DNA of 64,000 nt from Paratinospora sagittata (lineage: Eukaryota; Streptophyta; Magnoliopsida; Ranunculales; Menispermaceae), in the NCBI GenBank assembly GCA_035771175.1, contig CM069604.1, forward strand, positions 17,547,115 through 17,611,114, in the 5' to 3' direction. The notes beneath the pieces were generated by a model, which was not told the DNA's origin, did not search any database, and saw nothing but the letters and a program-made list of their open reading frames with translations. Shown here in pieces: positions 34,020 through 44,874 of the stretch; the first letter of the stretch is position 1, and each line of letters begins with the position of its first letter. A program made the position numbers and the translations under genes.

Positions 34020-35300
34020 GTTGTAGATTTGGCCACCCAAATTAGCCTGAAATATTTTTAAACATGTCAAAAATTTCAAGAAATGGATGACCAATTCACA
34101 ACTGTTAATGAGAAAGTCCAAATGATGGTGAATGGTGTCCAACAACCAAAATTAGCCTAGAATGTCCGTAGACATGTCAAAAATGTCAAGAAATTCATAA
34201 CAATGCAAGATGAAATGTGAAAATCCAATAAAATTGGGAAAATAAGAGGTTTAGCCACTTCCGGCCGACCCTTAAACAGTGGGTTCGACTCTGTCTAAAC
34301 GAGCCGAGGCACTTGGTTCGTCCGGACAGTGACGAACCCACTGTTTGGGGTTCGTCCAACCTCGACCGAACCTCCTATTTTTCATTTTTATTTTGATTTT
34401 CAGCTTCCATCCTGTTTTCTTGACCATTTTCGAATATTTGTTATTTGCCTACTAACTTTTAGACCTAATTTGGATGGTAGGGTACCATTCCCCACTCATT
34501 TTCCTTATGTGGGGTACGGGTGGGGAATGCTACCCCACCACCCAAATAAGGTCCAAATATCCGTAGACATGTCAAAATGGTCAGTCGATGTCTAGAAATA
34601 CATGTTAGAAACTAAAAAGCCAAATAAAAATGAAAAATAGGAGGTTTGGCAGGGGTCGAACAAACCCCAAACAGTGGGTTCGTCCTTGTTTAGATGAACC
34701 GAACGCCTCTGTTTGTTTGGACCCTGTCCAAACCCACTGTTTTAGGGTCGGCCGAAGGTGGCCGAAACCTCTTATTTTTCAAATTTTATTGGATTTTCAC
34801 TTTCCATATTGCATTGTTATGAATTTCTTGACTTTTTTGACATGTCTACGGACATTTTGGGCTAATTTCGGTTGTGGGACACCATTCTCCACTCGTTTCC
34901 CTCATTTGGGGTACAGGTGGGGAATGGTACCCCACTACCCAAATAAGGTCCAAATGTTCGTAGACATGTCAAAATAGTCAGTGGATGTCTAGGAATACAT
35001 GTTAAAAGCCAAATAAAATTGAAAAATAAAAGGTTCGCCCCCCATCGGGTATCGTATACAGTAGGTTTGTCCCTATCCGAACGAACCGAGTGCCTCAGTT
35101 CGGCCAGACAGGGTCGAACCCACTTCACAAGGTTTGTCTGACCCCATCCGAACCTCCCATTTTCCCATCTTTTTTGGATTTTCAGCTTCAACCAGGTCTT
35201 CATAGGCATTACTTGACAATTTTGACATGTTTACGAACATTCGAACCTAATTTGGGTGGTGGGGTACCATTCCCCACCCATTTGGTGAACTTTGACATAC
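34020..35300. repeat. Array of alternating inverted repeats
   Basis: A module of roughly 250-350 bp recurs in both orientations. For example 34190-34290 (CATAACAATGC ... CCGGCCGACCC ... CAGTGGGTTCG) is the inverted counterpart of 34735-34850. The block GGTCCAAAT(A/G)T(C/T)CGTAGACATGTCAAAA occurs near 34550 and 34950 and in inverted form near 34445 and 34835. Smaller palindromes such as GGTACCATTCCCCACTC facing GTGGGGAATG(C/G)TACCCCA lie within. Apparent open frames inside it are by-products. A short similar motif (GGTTCGGCCACCTAGGGTCG) occurs at 40566, beyond the MULE, so this may be terminal repeat material of that element. Confidence 0.75.
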
Positions 35301-35380
35301 ATACAAAATGTCAAACCATTTCCACATACATACGAGAAAATCAAAACACTCTGAACGTCGAAATAAACATAACAACTCTG

Positions 35381-35566
35381 TATATATCAGGTAATGAATT
35401 AATCAATATCCAAGTCAATTACATCTTTCGGTGTCGACATTTCCAAAATAACAACTATATGTCAACAATTTCATTGTTGTACAAAAAAGGATCCAAAAAG
35501 TTCCAATTCTATAGAACCTATACATATCAAATAATAAATTAGTTTTTGTCCAAGTAAATTACATCT
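35381..35566. repeat. Two imperfect 46-bp direct repeats
   Basis: 35381-35426 and 35521-35566 share TATCA...AATAAATTA...TCCAAGT(C/A)AATTACATCT with a 140-bp period. The sequence between and around them (35300-35570) shows no gene. Confidence 0.7.
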
Positions 35567-35569
35567 ACT

Positions 35570-36192
35570 TTATCATTGTTCCCTACTCTACTGCTTTCAA
35601 CATTGAAGACAAAAAAGGCATCTCCCATCCATTTGCTTGTGGTGCTCGAAATCTACACCAATCCTCCGATATGGGAGGTATCGGGCACGTGGGGGTGAAC
35701 AAAATTTGTAGAAAATACAACATTCCAATCATTAACAGTATTTTTCTAAAATTTCAATAGAAACCAAGTAAAAAAAAAGAAAAAAAATCAGTTTTACATA
35801 CACAAAGTGGTCACCATTAACATAACCAATGCCAATCACACGGCAGGCAGGGATTGGTGGAGCTTCGATTTTCAGTGGCAAAAATGTCAGACATTGTTGT
35901 ATTGATAAGAGCACCAACACGACTTTGTATGTTGATGCTATCAACAACCCCATATATGGCAAAGTCATCTACTTTTCTAGAAGTGCCAGAGTGTGATTAC
36001 ATTGCAAAGTTTTCATTATCTCCTGAACCCTCTCAACACTACCCAGAATTGTTGTATAATGTTCCTCAAATCTCTAAATCTCTCTCAGCAAGTCCCCTCT
36101 GGCTTGGCTCCAACCATCTGTTCCCATACCCATTGCCTCAACAATGATTCGGTACCCACAATGTCCATCTTCCATAACATCTCTGACCTGGT
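35570..36192 (-). pseudogene. MULE C-terminal OTU-like cysteine protease domain relic
   Basis: On the minus strand EDGHCGYRIIVEAMG (about 36170-36125) carries the D-G-x-C block of OTU proteases. It is followed by GWSQARGDLLREI and, after frameshifts, MGLLIASTYKVVLVLLS, then a conserved IGYVNGDHFVYV with the expected His near 35815. A last exon-like piece, CPIPPISEDWCRFRAPQ, lies near 35680 and is separated by a likely short intron. This tail is known behind many FAR1/MuDR-type transposases. A stop after LLREI and a frameshift near 35960 make it non-functional. It is the 3' part of the transposase at 38440-40437, separated by a solo LTR. Confidence 0.7.
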
Positions 36193-36197
36193 GTATG
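36193..36197. repeat. Target-site duplication of solo LTR 1, left
   Basis: GTATG, identical to 38435-38439. Confidence 0.85.
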
Positions 36198-38434
36198 TGT
36201 TGGCCCAACATTAGTCCAAAAAGGGGGGTGAATTGGACTTTACGGATTTTTGCGTTACCTTTCTAATATTTTAATTAAACAAGTAATGGGCAGTCGGTAA
36301 CAATCCAAATAACAAGTGTAGAAAAATAAATGAACACAAAGGATTTAGAGTGGTTCGGTTCTCCTTGAACCTACGTCCACTACCCAATCACAACGATCAG
36401 GATTTCCCAATCCACTATTAGCGAATCACTTACGGGCGAATTAGAAACCATTTACACTAACCAAGACTACGGCCTGGTTAGAAAGCCATTACAACGCTAA
36501 CCTACACAAGGGATTGGTTAGAAAACCACAGTCTAGTCTACACCAGGGCTTGGCTAATAAGCCACAACGTGCAACCAACTTACGGGCGTGGTTAGGTGCC
36601 ATACAAATAAGGTAATATCCCGGTTGACTTAACCAAGTCAACAATACATCAAGATTACAAAGATATGGAGAAGTGCATAGCAACACTCTCAACAATTTAA
36701 GTTTACAATCTTGAGTGAGACAACAAGCACTATTCCAACCACTATGATTCTGAATGATGCAAAGTGTTGAAATATGTTTTTGTCAAATGCAATCGATCCA
36801 AATATATGTAATGTAAAACAGTGAATCGAATATGCACAACTATCAATATATTGATTCTGAATAACAATAAGTTTAGAGCAAGAGAATCAATATATCATGA
36901 TGATCAAAATGTGATGATTCTAAATACATATGTGATGAAGATCAAGAATCAAACAACTCAAGTATGATAAAAAACTTCGATTCAATAAAATATGATATTA
37001 GCATGTGAATCGAAATCTCAAACTATTCATGAAACCACTAAAGAATGAAATATGTTATAAGATCAAGATAGGGTTTCACAAACACAATAAATACGAAATT
37101 AGCTTTAAAGATTACAATCTAAGCACAAAAATTGATTTGCATAAACCCAAAATCACAAGAATCTAGATTAGAAATTTATACCCTACTTGGTAAGGTTGAA
37201 ACACCAAGATTTTTCTTTTGTGAAGTTGGATGCGAGAAATCACGATAAAGACTTAATGGAAGATGTAAAAACACTTGAATCGTCTTGAACACTTGCACAA
37301 GAGAAACTCTCCAAGTTTCTCAAGGTTTTGAAAGATGTGGAGAACTATTCGAAAGATTGGATCAATTGATCAAATGTTGTTGAACTTTTGCTTTCAAAGA
37401 AGGATTAAATGACTCAAGAACTTGTTGTTTCCTTGTAAAAAGACTTAAACGAAAAATACACAAGTTCTCTAGATTTTGCAAAAGTTTCTCTTCAAACGAG
37501 CAAATGTGGTATTTACAGATAAACACCACACCGAGACATAGGAATGCGTTCTTTACCACAAGAGCGCGTTTCTGGTTTGAAATCTGAAAAATTTCAGATT
37601 TTCCTCCAATTAAGGAGTGCGTTCCTCAATATGTCCGTTGGGCATAGGAACGGGTTCCTTCAACAAGAACTATTGACTCTTAAATTTTTCCTATTTTACC
37701 CTTGGCAACAGGAGCGCGTTCCTTTAAGAAACACATTCCTTTTCCCTGATCAGAAAAATTCTAAGTCTCGGGAAAAGCCACAGGAGCGCGTTCCTTAAAC
37801 CTTGATAAAAAATCACTGAGTCTCGAGAAAAAGCTCAGGAGCGCATTCCTTCACTGGGAAGTGAAAGAAACTTGATTCTTTATCATTTTAGGTTAAGGAC
37901 ATTGTTAAAAATATAAACTAGCATTTTAAAACATTTTTGACATGATTAAGGTACAATTAACGTAGTTAAACATGAGTGATTCAATCAATTAAACCAATGA
38001 TTAAAGCAATAAGTACAATATATGTGAAACGGTAAAACCATGCAAAGTTGATGAGATGAATGCATGTTAAACATTGATCAATATATGTATGATAAACAAT
38101 TATGACTAAGTGACAACATAACTATTAAACTAAATTATGTGCATGTAAGAGAATAGTAAACTATATGAATGATTTTAAAAAGATGCAAATCATGTGTGGT
38201 TGGAACAAGTAAAAGTTACTCTACAACACTAAGATTCTAGTAAAGTAATACAACCATGAATCTCTTGAATCTTTATGAAGTACTATTGTTCCTTCCCCAT
38301 GCTTTGACATTGTAGTTGAATTCATTAGATATATCTAGTTAGCACTGAAACAACTACATCAAAGAGATTAGAAAACACAGGTATGTTGTTTGCAATCATC
38401 AATACAAAACTGGGTGAGAGTAGTTACATCAACA
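36198..38434 (-). mobile_element. Sirevirus-like Copia solo LTR 1
   Basis: 2237 bp with TG...CA ends. On the minus strand it begins TGTTGATGTAACTACTCTC and ends GTTGGGCCAACA, flanked by perfect GTATG duplications and with no internal region. It is the same family as 42678-44874 and 62097-62775. The U3 part (about 37540-37850) holds some eight copies of a palindrome-like AGGAGCGCGTTCCT motif upstream of a TGTAAATACC TATA-like box near 37515. The end has the AAAAGGGGGGTGAATTGGAC block and a GAACCGAACCACT sequence familiar from plant Copia LTRs. Assignment to Sirevirus is inference. Confidence 0.85.
37541..37850. repeat. Repeated palindrome AGGARCGCGTTCCT in solo LTR 1
   Basis: Copies start near 37541, 37561, 37615, 37645, 37710, 37728, 37782 and 37840, each a variant of GGARYGCGTTCC. 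Lies upstream, on the minus strand, of the TATA-like box. Confidence 0.8.
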
Positions 38435-38439
38435 GTATG
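38435..38439. repeat. Target-site duplication of solo LTR 1, right
   Basis: GTATG, identical to 36193-36197. Confidence 0.85.
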
Positions 38440-40437
38440 TACTGATGCCACTCAGGAGGGAGTTGATCTAGATATCCTTGAAATATGTGCAAGCATGTCC
38501 TATGGACCTTCCTTGGTTCAAATATTTGGACTGATGACATGGGTGAAGGAGTGGAGTGCGCAGACAAAACATGCTCAAACAACGACGAATCTCATTTTGT
38601 AGATTAATTTATCACTCTTCCTAGTCGGCCTCCCTTTTGTTTTCTTCTTCCTTTCACGCCCAGTGATAGAATAGGCTGAAGGAGCAATTATCTCTCTGAT
38701 TGTTTGTATAATTCTAACTCTGGTAGGGGCATTAGAACTATCAAATTTCTGTTCAAGGAGACTTAGCTCAGCTTCAAAATTGTACTTCAGCTAGTTGTCA
38801 TCCACTTTCGTAAGAATAAAATCAAGTTTTTGCCAATGGGCATCCACATTAGAGGTATGAGCATGCTAGCTTGTTTACACAAAACAAGCTCATGAGCATA
38901 AGGCAATCCATGTGTTCTACATAACACACATTCTAACTCCTCCCATATCTTTTCCAATGCAGCTCTAAAGATGAAGCCTCGCAAATGCATTAAAGTAGAA
39001 TTTTGAAAGTGATATTGTATAGTGTTTAGACTTTTCACAAATGAAGCCTTAATCTCTGTGTGTTGCAGCCTTAACATAGTATTGATTGTTGTCCATGATG
39101 TCTCGAAGTTCCCTTGTGATGAACATAGAAATCTCTTCAGCCTTGAATGTGCACTCTCCACCCTATTGGTTGTAGTATTGCCCAAGTGCATAAATTGATT
39201 TGTCTATGCCTTCACAAATCGTGCTCTGTGTGGTTCCAACCATATTGTATTGATGTATTTAATCACATCAGGGTGCTCAGCATACTCTCGAAACAATACA
39301 TTTTTTTTATGATTGTATTCCCCTATTGTTTAAAAAAAATCCAACTCTTTCCATTTTCGAATAAAAGCTTCGAAGTCCTCATTCTTTGCAAACTTGCCCT
39401 TTAAGTTGGCCAGTACATTCTTGTTTATGTTCCATGTACATAAAAGAAATCGTTGTATCAGGGAACACACATGAAACAACATTCAAGGCCAAGTCCCTGT
39501 TTGTCACAATTATCTTGGGACAAAACCATGCTTCCAACGGCTCCCTCAATTTTTGTAGTGCCCACATGTAATTGTCTTTGTTTTCAGATGCCATATACAC
39601 AAATGCCACTGAAAAGGTCATATCTGTTGATGTGACACCAACAATCTTTAGTAATGAAAATCTGTAATTATTCATCTTGTATGTACAGTCCATTAACAAC
39701 GCATATGGAAAGCACCTCAGAAGATCTATTGAAACAGGATGAGCCCAAAATATATCTTGAAAAATATCAGTTCCTTCTTCGCACCTGTGCCACTCGACAT
39801 ACTTCTCTTCTTCTCACTTGTGCAACAATTGTTACATCTGAGATTTGCCTCCATATTCCAACAACCTATGCTTTTGTCTTTCATTGTATATTGTCTTCAG
39901 AGTCGATGCATTAGTGTCACTTCTTTCCTTTAATGTCATCAAGATGTCTTTTGGTCTGACATTACTCTTTGACAATTTGAATCATACCTTCAACCTCTTC
40001 ATTAGTTAACCTTCCGGCATATGAGTGTCGTTCAAAGTACTTTGTAGCTACGTGATTATGGGTGTCGCATGCAACTTTCAATGTTTATTCACTATCTTGA
40101 GGGTTCTTGGCGTTTAACAAGAAAGGGAATCCGCACTTTTTCGTGCCAGTTTCACTTTTCTTCACCTTCGTGCCAATTTCACTTCTGTTTCCCTTTTTTC
40201 TAGTTGAAGATTTCTGAGCACTGGATTTACAGCGACCATATCTTTCACAAACAAATTGACTCTTGCTCTCCTACCATTCCCATCGGCATTTGAATTTTGA
40301 ATTATAATCACTAACCCATTCCTCCTCCCAACATTTTGAGCCCATGAAACGAGTTCCTCCCCTGTACTAAACGAAATGTCGGGGGTGAACTGTTCCGTAT
40401 AGTCCATAACCATCTCTAGACATGGTTCTTCACCCTG
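38440..40437 (-). pseudogene. MuDR/FAR1-type MULE transposase relic
   Basis: N-terminal DNA-binding-like region (SFSTGEELVSWAQNVGRRNG, then KCGFPFLL and THNHVATKYFERHSYAGRLTNEEVEGM) lies at about 40437-39960. The MULE catalytic domain includes MDCTYKMNNYRFSLLKIVGV with the first Asp (39690) and IVTNRDLALN (39500), where the usual TD is TN. A SWIM-like CRTHGLPYAHEL is near 38900, and a Lys/Arg-rich KKKTKGRP tail near 38640. Many stops and frameshifts are present. It continues into the OTU-like part beyond the solo LTR. The ATG at 40413 is within the conserved region, so the true start is uncertain. It would have acted as a cut-and-paste transposase. Confidence 0.8.
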
Positions 40438-40889
40438 AAACTATAGAAAAAATTATAATTAGACAAATAATAACCAAATAAGATCGTAAATGACATCAAA
40501 TCTATTCAAATACATAACATAAGAATTGCATGCATATATCTTAAAAAAATAATTGAAAATATATGGTTCGGCCACCTAGGGTCGATCCTACTTGTATTGG
40601 TTTGACCTTCTGTGACCGAACCTATAGTTTAACGGTAGGCCACGCAGGGAGGGACGTCATAGGCTGAACGCCTGGGAGACTTCCATTGGTAAATATGCCC
40701 TTTAACGGTAGAGACATCATCGTCTAGGCGTTTGAAAGACTTCTGATAACAACCAACCATCGGGATAGGAAACCCAGTTGTGGTCATCGAATCATAGGTT
40801 TGATACTTCGTAGGTTGGGAAGTATCTAGGATGAATCTATGTGATATGATCGGTGTGAGACATGGTTTTGAGTGACAGATTTTTTGCAA
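40438..40889. other. MULE flank with short repeat similarity
   Basis: A/T-rich up to 40560. A GGTTCGGCC ... GACCGAACC stretch at 40566-40622 then resembles the inverted-repeat array at 34.0-35.3 kb. An apparent minus-strand frame at 40629-40889 has no recognisable domain and I do not call it a gene. Confidence 0.5.
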
Positions 40890-41440
40890 ATGTTAAGTAC
40901 TTTATGGATTAAGTTATTTTCTCAACTTGCACATGTGATGGTTATATTTATGACTTTTATGATGATTGATATGTGCATGGTTTTAAATCTATTGATGAGC
41001 ATGTGATGGTGGATATATGAAATCATCTCACTGGGTTATAAGCACACTCTACTTATCTCTTTTTCAGGATCCAACAGCGCCCTTAATAAGGGCAAGAACA
41101 TCACTTACTGACCTTCTCTCTTGCGTGTTGACTCCATCGTTTCTTGTTGGTGAGTGCTAGCTACTTGTTTAAAAGATGTTAAATTTTCATTTGAACATCG
41201 AAAAATTACTTGGACATGGATAACTGTAATAACTTCACTTTACTTATCTTTCATGAAATTCCACACTTTAGTTGATTGTTAATGTCTTGTGTGCATTTAT
41301 GCCTTGTGTGACACGTTCATGGTTGGTTATGTGTGGGAATGGTGATATGAATAAAGGCTGAGGGTTACTAGTACTTTATTGGAAATGGTACTAGCCCGGG
41401 CAACCCCCTATTTCCTTGATTGGGAACTAGGGTCATCACA
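40890..41440 (+). repeat. Gypsy LTR-like fragment
   Basis: It has the late-LTR layout seen in the other chromoviruses here (ACTGGGTTATAAGCACACTCT, then a CTTTTTCAGGATCC block). It ends GGGTCATCACA at 41440, comparable to GGGGTCGTGACA at 49475. The left limit is not visible, and no matching second copy is in the window. Confidence 0.45.
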
Positions 41441-42288
41441 CGAGGCACACCATACCTCGACCAAGGCTAAAGCACACCATGCCTGAGAAACACAATGCTT
41501 CAGCCAAGCTGAGGCAGACCATGCCTTAATCATGCCCTGGCAAGGCTGAGTTAGACCATGCCTCAACCCCACCTCAGCGACGAATGAGGCACCCTGCCTC
41601 GGCCACGATCGAGGTGCCATGCCTCGACCATGATTTAGGCGTTCTCGGATAAGACTGAGGGCTCACCACTGGTCATGGCTGAGATTCACTCACGCGCGAT
41701 GTACATCGCAAGTCGACTCAAAACATACTTGATCATGATTACACGCACCTAGAGACACATTTTGTCTCATATATCTCTAATTAAGAAAGAGCTTAAACAC
41801 TATCTTGTAATCAAGAATTGCCATAAATGTAAATGGTCCACCTAGCACTATAAAAGGACCATCATTCTTCAATAAAGAGGTATGCTTTGAACTCTAACTC
41901 TTTATGTTTAATATTTTCTCTCTCTCAGATAGTAACTTCTGCATTTGAGTGTCTCTGGTGGAACCCCTCAGTGCCACCATTGTTTTGCAAGTTTCTTGTG
42001 CGCCTTGAGTGAAAGGAAGTTGACCATGCGACGGAGAACAAATCATGACCAAGGCAAACACTATAATCCGCATATCCATGAAGATTCTTATTATAAAAAA
42101 AGATTAGACATAAAGCGACCGTCCAGGCCCCCAGATGAGGATGCCCATCTCACCGTAAGTGGAGATCACATCAAAGTTGTTCGTCTCGAACCGTTGTTTG
42201 TGAAAGGCTTTGTTTGTAAATAATCTCTTTTATGTCTTTTGGCCAAGCTCTACACACCTTGTTCCAGGTGCGATTTTTGGCTGAAACA
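41441..42288 (+). repeat. Tat-clade LTR-like fragment with GAGGC repeats
   Basis: Ends TTTTTGGCTGAAACA at 42288, the same ending as the Tat LTR at 45368 (TTTTTGGTTGAAACA). It contains a TATA-like CTATAAAAGGA at 41849, an AATAAAG at 41872, and a degenerate minisatellite of about 26-bp GAGGCACACCATGCCTCGACC-type units at 41441-41650. No internal region follows, so it is a solo or partial LTR. The short open frame at 41945-42223 has no known domain. Confidence 0.55.
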
Positions 42289-42438
42289 ATAATAGTATTC
42301 ACATTAATGCCTTCTTTGTTTCTAATTTTTGCAGAAGATCAACGTTATTTAAGTAGTTAAAAAAAAACATCTTGAGACGAAATTATAAAAGCCAACCAAT
42401 TAACTTAAGTGTAAAACTTACAACAAATTAAGTTATTG
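42289..42438. other. Unassigned 150-bp spacer
   Basis: Between two Tat-like LTR pieces. Nothing recognised. Confidence 0.4.
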
Positions 42439-42677
42439 TTGGTGTTACATCAAAAATTTGACGAATAGGAAAGTAAGTAAGAGGCGAAGGAAAAAACCAA
42501 AATTTAGACAAAACTTAGAAAAAGTCCAATCAAGAATCCCAATAACAATTCGGGACCAAGTATGCCAAACCAACCCCAGAAGACGCCCCACGACCAAGAC
42601 CAAGGCCAAGGCACATCGCTCATCCATGGCCGAGGGCCCCTCCACGGCCACAATCGAGGACCCCCTTGGCCATGGCC
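42439..42677 (+). repeat. Tat-clade 5' LTR, left part
   Basis: Probable start TGTTGGTG at 42439. It runs to TGGCC at 42677, where solo LTR 2 interrupts, and continues at 44875. The combined LTR length would be about 730 bp. The start is inferred from the TG only; the sister LTR is not in the window. Confidence 0.5.
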
Positions 42678-43290
42678 TGCTGATGTAACGACTCTCACCC
42701 GATTTTGTTTTGATGATTACAAACAACATTCCTTGTGATCACTAATCTCTTTGACTTAGTTGTTTCAGTGCTAACTAACTATATCAGATGGATTCAACAA
42801 TATCGTCAAAACGTGTGGATGGAACAATAATGCATGAAGACTCAAGATCTTCAAGTCTATAATCTTTTGTCTAGAATCTTAGTGTTGTAGAGTAATCTTT
42901 ACTTGTTCCAACCATAGTATAATTTGCATCTTCTGAGAATCATGCATATATTATTATTTCTCTTGCATATAGGTTATCAAATATTCATGCACATATACTT
43001 TTATCATATTGATCATGCATGCACGTATATTATCATGTTTATCATGCAATCATATAGTTCAGGTTGATTTTCATGCATATCTATATCATTGTTAATCATG
43101 CATTCATATTACCAACTTTGCATGGATTTCATCGGTTTACGTGTATCATATCAAACTCCTTGATCATCTTGTTTTATCTGTATTAATCGATTGCTCATGT
43201 CTAAAATATTTTCAAAATTGGTCTATGTATTTGAATATGTGTTAAACTTGTTTTGATCGAAAAATTGTATTTCTATCAATGTAAACTTGA

Positions 43291-43550
43291 GGGAACATGC
43301 TCCTGTGTTTCTGTCCGAAACCCAAATTTTCAGATCAAGGTTTAAGGAACAAGCTCCTCTTACCAGGAACACGCTCCTGCAGATAAAGGGGAAAATATAA
43401 ATTTTCATAGAAACAGTGGTTCTTAATGAAGAACCTCGCTCCTATGCCCAACGGAAAAATGAAGGAACGCGTTCCTGCATTGGAGAGAAATCTGAAACTT
43501 TTTAAATTTCAAACCAAAAACGTGTTTCTATCTTTAAGAACGCGTTCCTG
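43291..43550. repeat. Repeated palindrome AGGAACGCGTTCCT in solo LTR 2
   Basis: Variants near 43291, 43347, 43366, 43431, 43465 (perfect AGGAACGCGTTCCT) and 43538. They end within 25 bp of the TATA-like box, so they sit where enhancer elements of an LTR promoter would be. Confidence 0.85.
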
Positions 43551-43572
43551 TGCCTTGGACTGATATTTTTCT

Positions 43573-43582
43573 ATAAATACCA
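43573..43582 (+). promoter_or_regulatory. TATA-like box of Sirevirus-like LTR
   Basis: TATAAATACC, aligned with TGTAAATACC in solo LTR 1, just downstream of the palindrome array. Promoter role is inferred from position. Confidence 0.6.
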
Positions 43583-44519
43583 CACTTTGCTCATTTGAGT
43601 ACAACTTTTGCAAAAACCTAGAACTTTTGCCGATTTTCATACTTTCGTTCTTCCAAGTTTTAAACAAGTTCTTAAGTGCTTTCAATATATTTTAATAGCA
43701 AAAGTTCACCTACATTTGAATCTTTGATTCAATCTTCCGAATAGTTCGCCTACTTTTTCAAAACTCTTTGAGAAAGTTGTGAGTTTCTCTTGAGCATAGA
43801 TCAAGTTGTTCTTAAGTGAATTCATTACATATCCTGTAGATCTTGATCTTTCTTGAAGGCGAAATCATTCTTAATCACCTTCACACCTTGGAGAATCTTG
43901 TGTGCTTCATCCTTCCCAAGAGTTGGGTAAAATCTCTTTTTAAGAATCATGTGATTGTGCTTGTGATTGAAAAACAATTGTGTTTGATTTATCTTTATCT
44001 TTAAAAACCGTTTTTATTTAGTGTTTGTGAAACCATCTTTGACCTTTCATATTATATCATCTTGAATAGTGGTTTCATATATCTTGGTTGGTATCAATTC
44101 TTGTGCTAAACTTATATTGTTTTGAATCGATTATATTGATCATTACTTGAGCATATTGATTCATGGACTTAAACATATATCTATTTGAATCAATAAGTTT
44201 TGATCATTTGTGCATATTGATTCTTGTGCTTCATACATTATCTTTAGAATCAATATTTGAATATACATGTGCATATTCGATTCTTGATCTTACATTATCA
44301 TTGTTTGAATCGATTGCATGTATTTGCAAACAACTATTTAAACATTGCACTTCATTTAAAATATTGTGGTTAGAATTGTAGAAATTATTCTTTCAAGGTT
44401 GTACCTAGAAATTTGAGAGTGTTTTAGAACATCTCTCCATATCATTTGTAACTTTGATGTATTGTTGACTTGTAAGTCAACCGGGCCTATACCTCACTTT
44501 GTATGGCTTGTAACCATGC

Positions 44520-44650
44520 ATAAGTTGGTTACTGTACGGCTTTTAGCCACACGCCCGCAAGTTGGTTAGATATACGACTTCTAGTTACGCCCGTAAGTTA
44601 ACTAGATTGTACGACTTCTAGTCACACCTGTAAGTTGACTAGCCCCTAGT
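44520..44650. repeat. Tandem units in Sirevirus-like LTR
   Basis: About four units of some 40 bp built on TACGACTTCTAG(C/T)CAC(A/G)CC(C/T)GTAAGTTG. Equivalent arrays are at about 36430-36600 (inverted) and 62350-62550. Confidence 0.85.
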
Positions 44651-44874
44651 GGATTGGGAAATCCGGATCGTGGGTGATCAAGTAGTAGAGTAGGTTCTAG
44701 GGGAACCGAACCACTATAAATCGTCGTGTCTATTTATTCTTGTCCTACACATTATTGTTTTGCTTGTTACCTATATTGCGCATATATGTTGTTTGATTAT
44801 TTAATCAAAAGGTAACACAAAAATCCGCCATGTCCAATATACCCCCTCTCTGGGACGGTAATACTAGGCCAACA

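Larger units (their letters stand above)
42678..44874 (+). mobile_element. Sirevirus-like Copia solo LTR 2
   Basis: 2197 bp, from TGCTGATGTAACGACTCTC to ACTAGGCCAACA. It is homologous to solo LTR 1 in opposite orientation. Flanks are TGGCC and TGGCT, a 4-of-5 match, which suggests an aged duplication. U3 repeats of AGGAACGCGTTCCT type lie at about 43291-43550, directly upstream of TATAAATACC at 43573. The terminal part has the GGGAACCGAACCACTATAAA block and about four 40-bp tandem units at 44520-44650. Confidence 0.85.

Noticed and set aside
34329..35542. Several open frames of 90-150 codons on both strands
   Set aside because: They fall in the inverted-repeat array and their translations repeat with it. 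No domain and no codon bias.
37362..37798. Possible small genes in solo LTR 1
   Set aside because: Sequence is LTR U3/R with matching but non-conserved frames in the second copy.
40629..40889. 86-codon minus-strand frame as a MULE upstream exon
   Set aside because: No FAR1 or zinc-finger motif, and it is separated from the transposase by repeat-like sequence.
41945..42223. 92-codon frame in the Tat-like LTR fragment
   Set aside because: Between a TATA-like region and the LTR end, with no recognised domain and no second copy to test conservation.
42445..42729. Gly/Trp/Pro-rich minus-strand frame
   Set aside because: Spans the insertion border of solo LTR 2 in a Tat LTR, so it is an accidental frame.
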